DNA from: Desulfobacteraceae bacterium
Lineage (GTDB): Bacteria; Desulfobacterota; Desulfobacteria; Desulfobacterales; UBA11574
Length of the DNA stretch: 6,032 nucleotides
Assembly: GCA_013203195.1 (NCBI GenBank)
Contig: JABMQM010000356.1
Coordinates: 1-6,032 of the forward strand
Reading direction: 5' to 3'
Part shown: one piece after another, positions 5,948-6,032 of the stretch
How the letters are laid out: each line of letters begins with the position of its first letter
Numbering within the stretch: position 1 is the stretch's first letter
Notes under the pieces: generated by a model
The model's input: the letters and a program-made list of their open reading frames with translations, nothing else
Databases searched by the model: none
What the model was told of the DNA's origin: nothing
Position numbers and translations under genes: made by a program

Positions 5948-6010
5948 ATTCCGGTGATGGCGAACAGTTATTCCGGAGGAAGCCGAACAGCTGGCCGAAT
6001 GATGGCGAAA
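5948..6010. repeat. Three degenerate ~22-bp direct repeats
   Basis: ATTCCGGTGATGGCGAACAG (5948-5967), a diverged copy beginning ATTCCGGAGG and ending CGAACAG (5970-5990), and a partial copy CCGAATGATGGCGAA (5995-6009) follow one another. Repeated ATTCCGGTGA words of this type resemble the multiple transposase-binding repeats at the ends of IS21-family elements, so this may be an insertion-sequence end or remnant continuing beyond the window. No transposase is visible here. Confidence 0.45.
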
Positions 6011-6032
6011 AAAAGTCGGAGCGAAGCGACGC

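Larger units (their letters stand above)
5379..6032. other. Regulatory and repeat-rich region upstream of operon
   Basis: No convincing gene in this 654-base stretch. Nearest the operon is a ~200-base leader with three inverted repeats, then the sigma-54-like promoter (5589-5605), AT-rich DNA to ~5930, and GC-richer repeats to the edge. Short frames such as 5797-5880 (+, 27 codons) lack a ribosome binding site or recognisable product. A + strand frame from ATG 5920 runs off the edge but coincides with the repeat block and is probably not a gene. Confidence 0.6.

Overview
The window looks like a piece of a free-living, signalling-rich Gram-negative genome, most likely Desulfobacterota (the former Deltaproteobacteria, Desulfobacterales-like). 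This is an inference. It rests on the protein style (HDOD protein, CheY-like receivers with a K-P-W signature, soluble PAS/HisKA kinases) and on the palindromic and short direct repeats in the flanks. All convincing genes are on the minus strand, so the operon reads from high to low coordinates.

Layout in transcription order. Positions 6032-5379 are non-coding: degenerate ~22-bp repeats at the far end, a strong sigma-54 (-24/-12) promoter match at 5589-5605, two perfect palindromes (5483-5501, 5455-5477), and a leader hairpin (5393-5425) next to the first gene. Then follow an HDOD protein (5378-4524); a receiver-PAS protein with a GTG start coupled to it (4518-3691); a soluble HisKA histidine kinase (3607-2540); an ~80-codon frameshifted remnant resembling the tail of a PulE/GspE-type ATPase with a double zinc ribbon (2528-2284); a stand-alone receiver (2250-1747); a possible 34-codon ORF in the next gap (1744-1640); and a receiver-histidine kinase fusion (1636-449). 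Positions 448-1 hold no convincing gene, a triple 9-bp direct repeat (99-125) and a perfect palindrome at the edge (1-20).

Together these genes look like one cytoplasmic phosphorelay module: two kinases without membrane segments, three closely related receivers (each with an Asp phospho-acceptor, a Thr/Ser switch residue and Lys in K-P-W-N), and an HDOD protein as a possible output or scaffold. There is no DNA-binding domain, GGDEF, EAL or HD-GYP domain in the window, so the output probably runs through protein contacts or through genes elsewhere. The most interesting points are the sigma-54 promoter with its structured ~200-nt leader, the broken zinc-ribbon gene inside the operon, and the H-box of the fused kinase (H-N instead of H-E).
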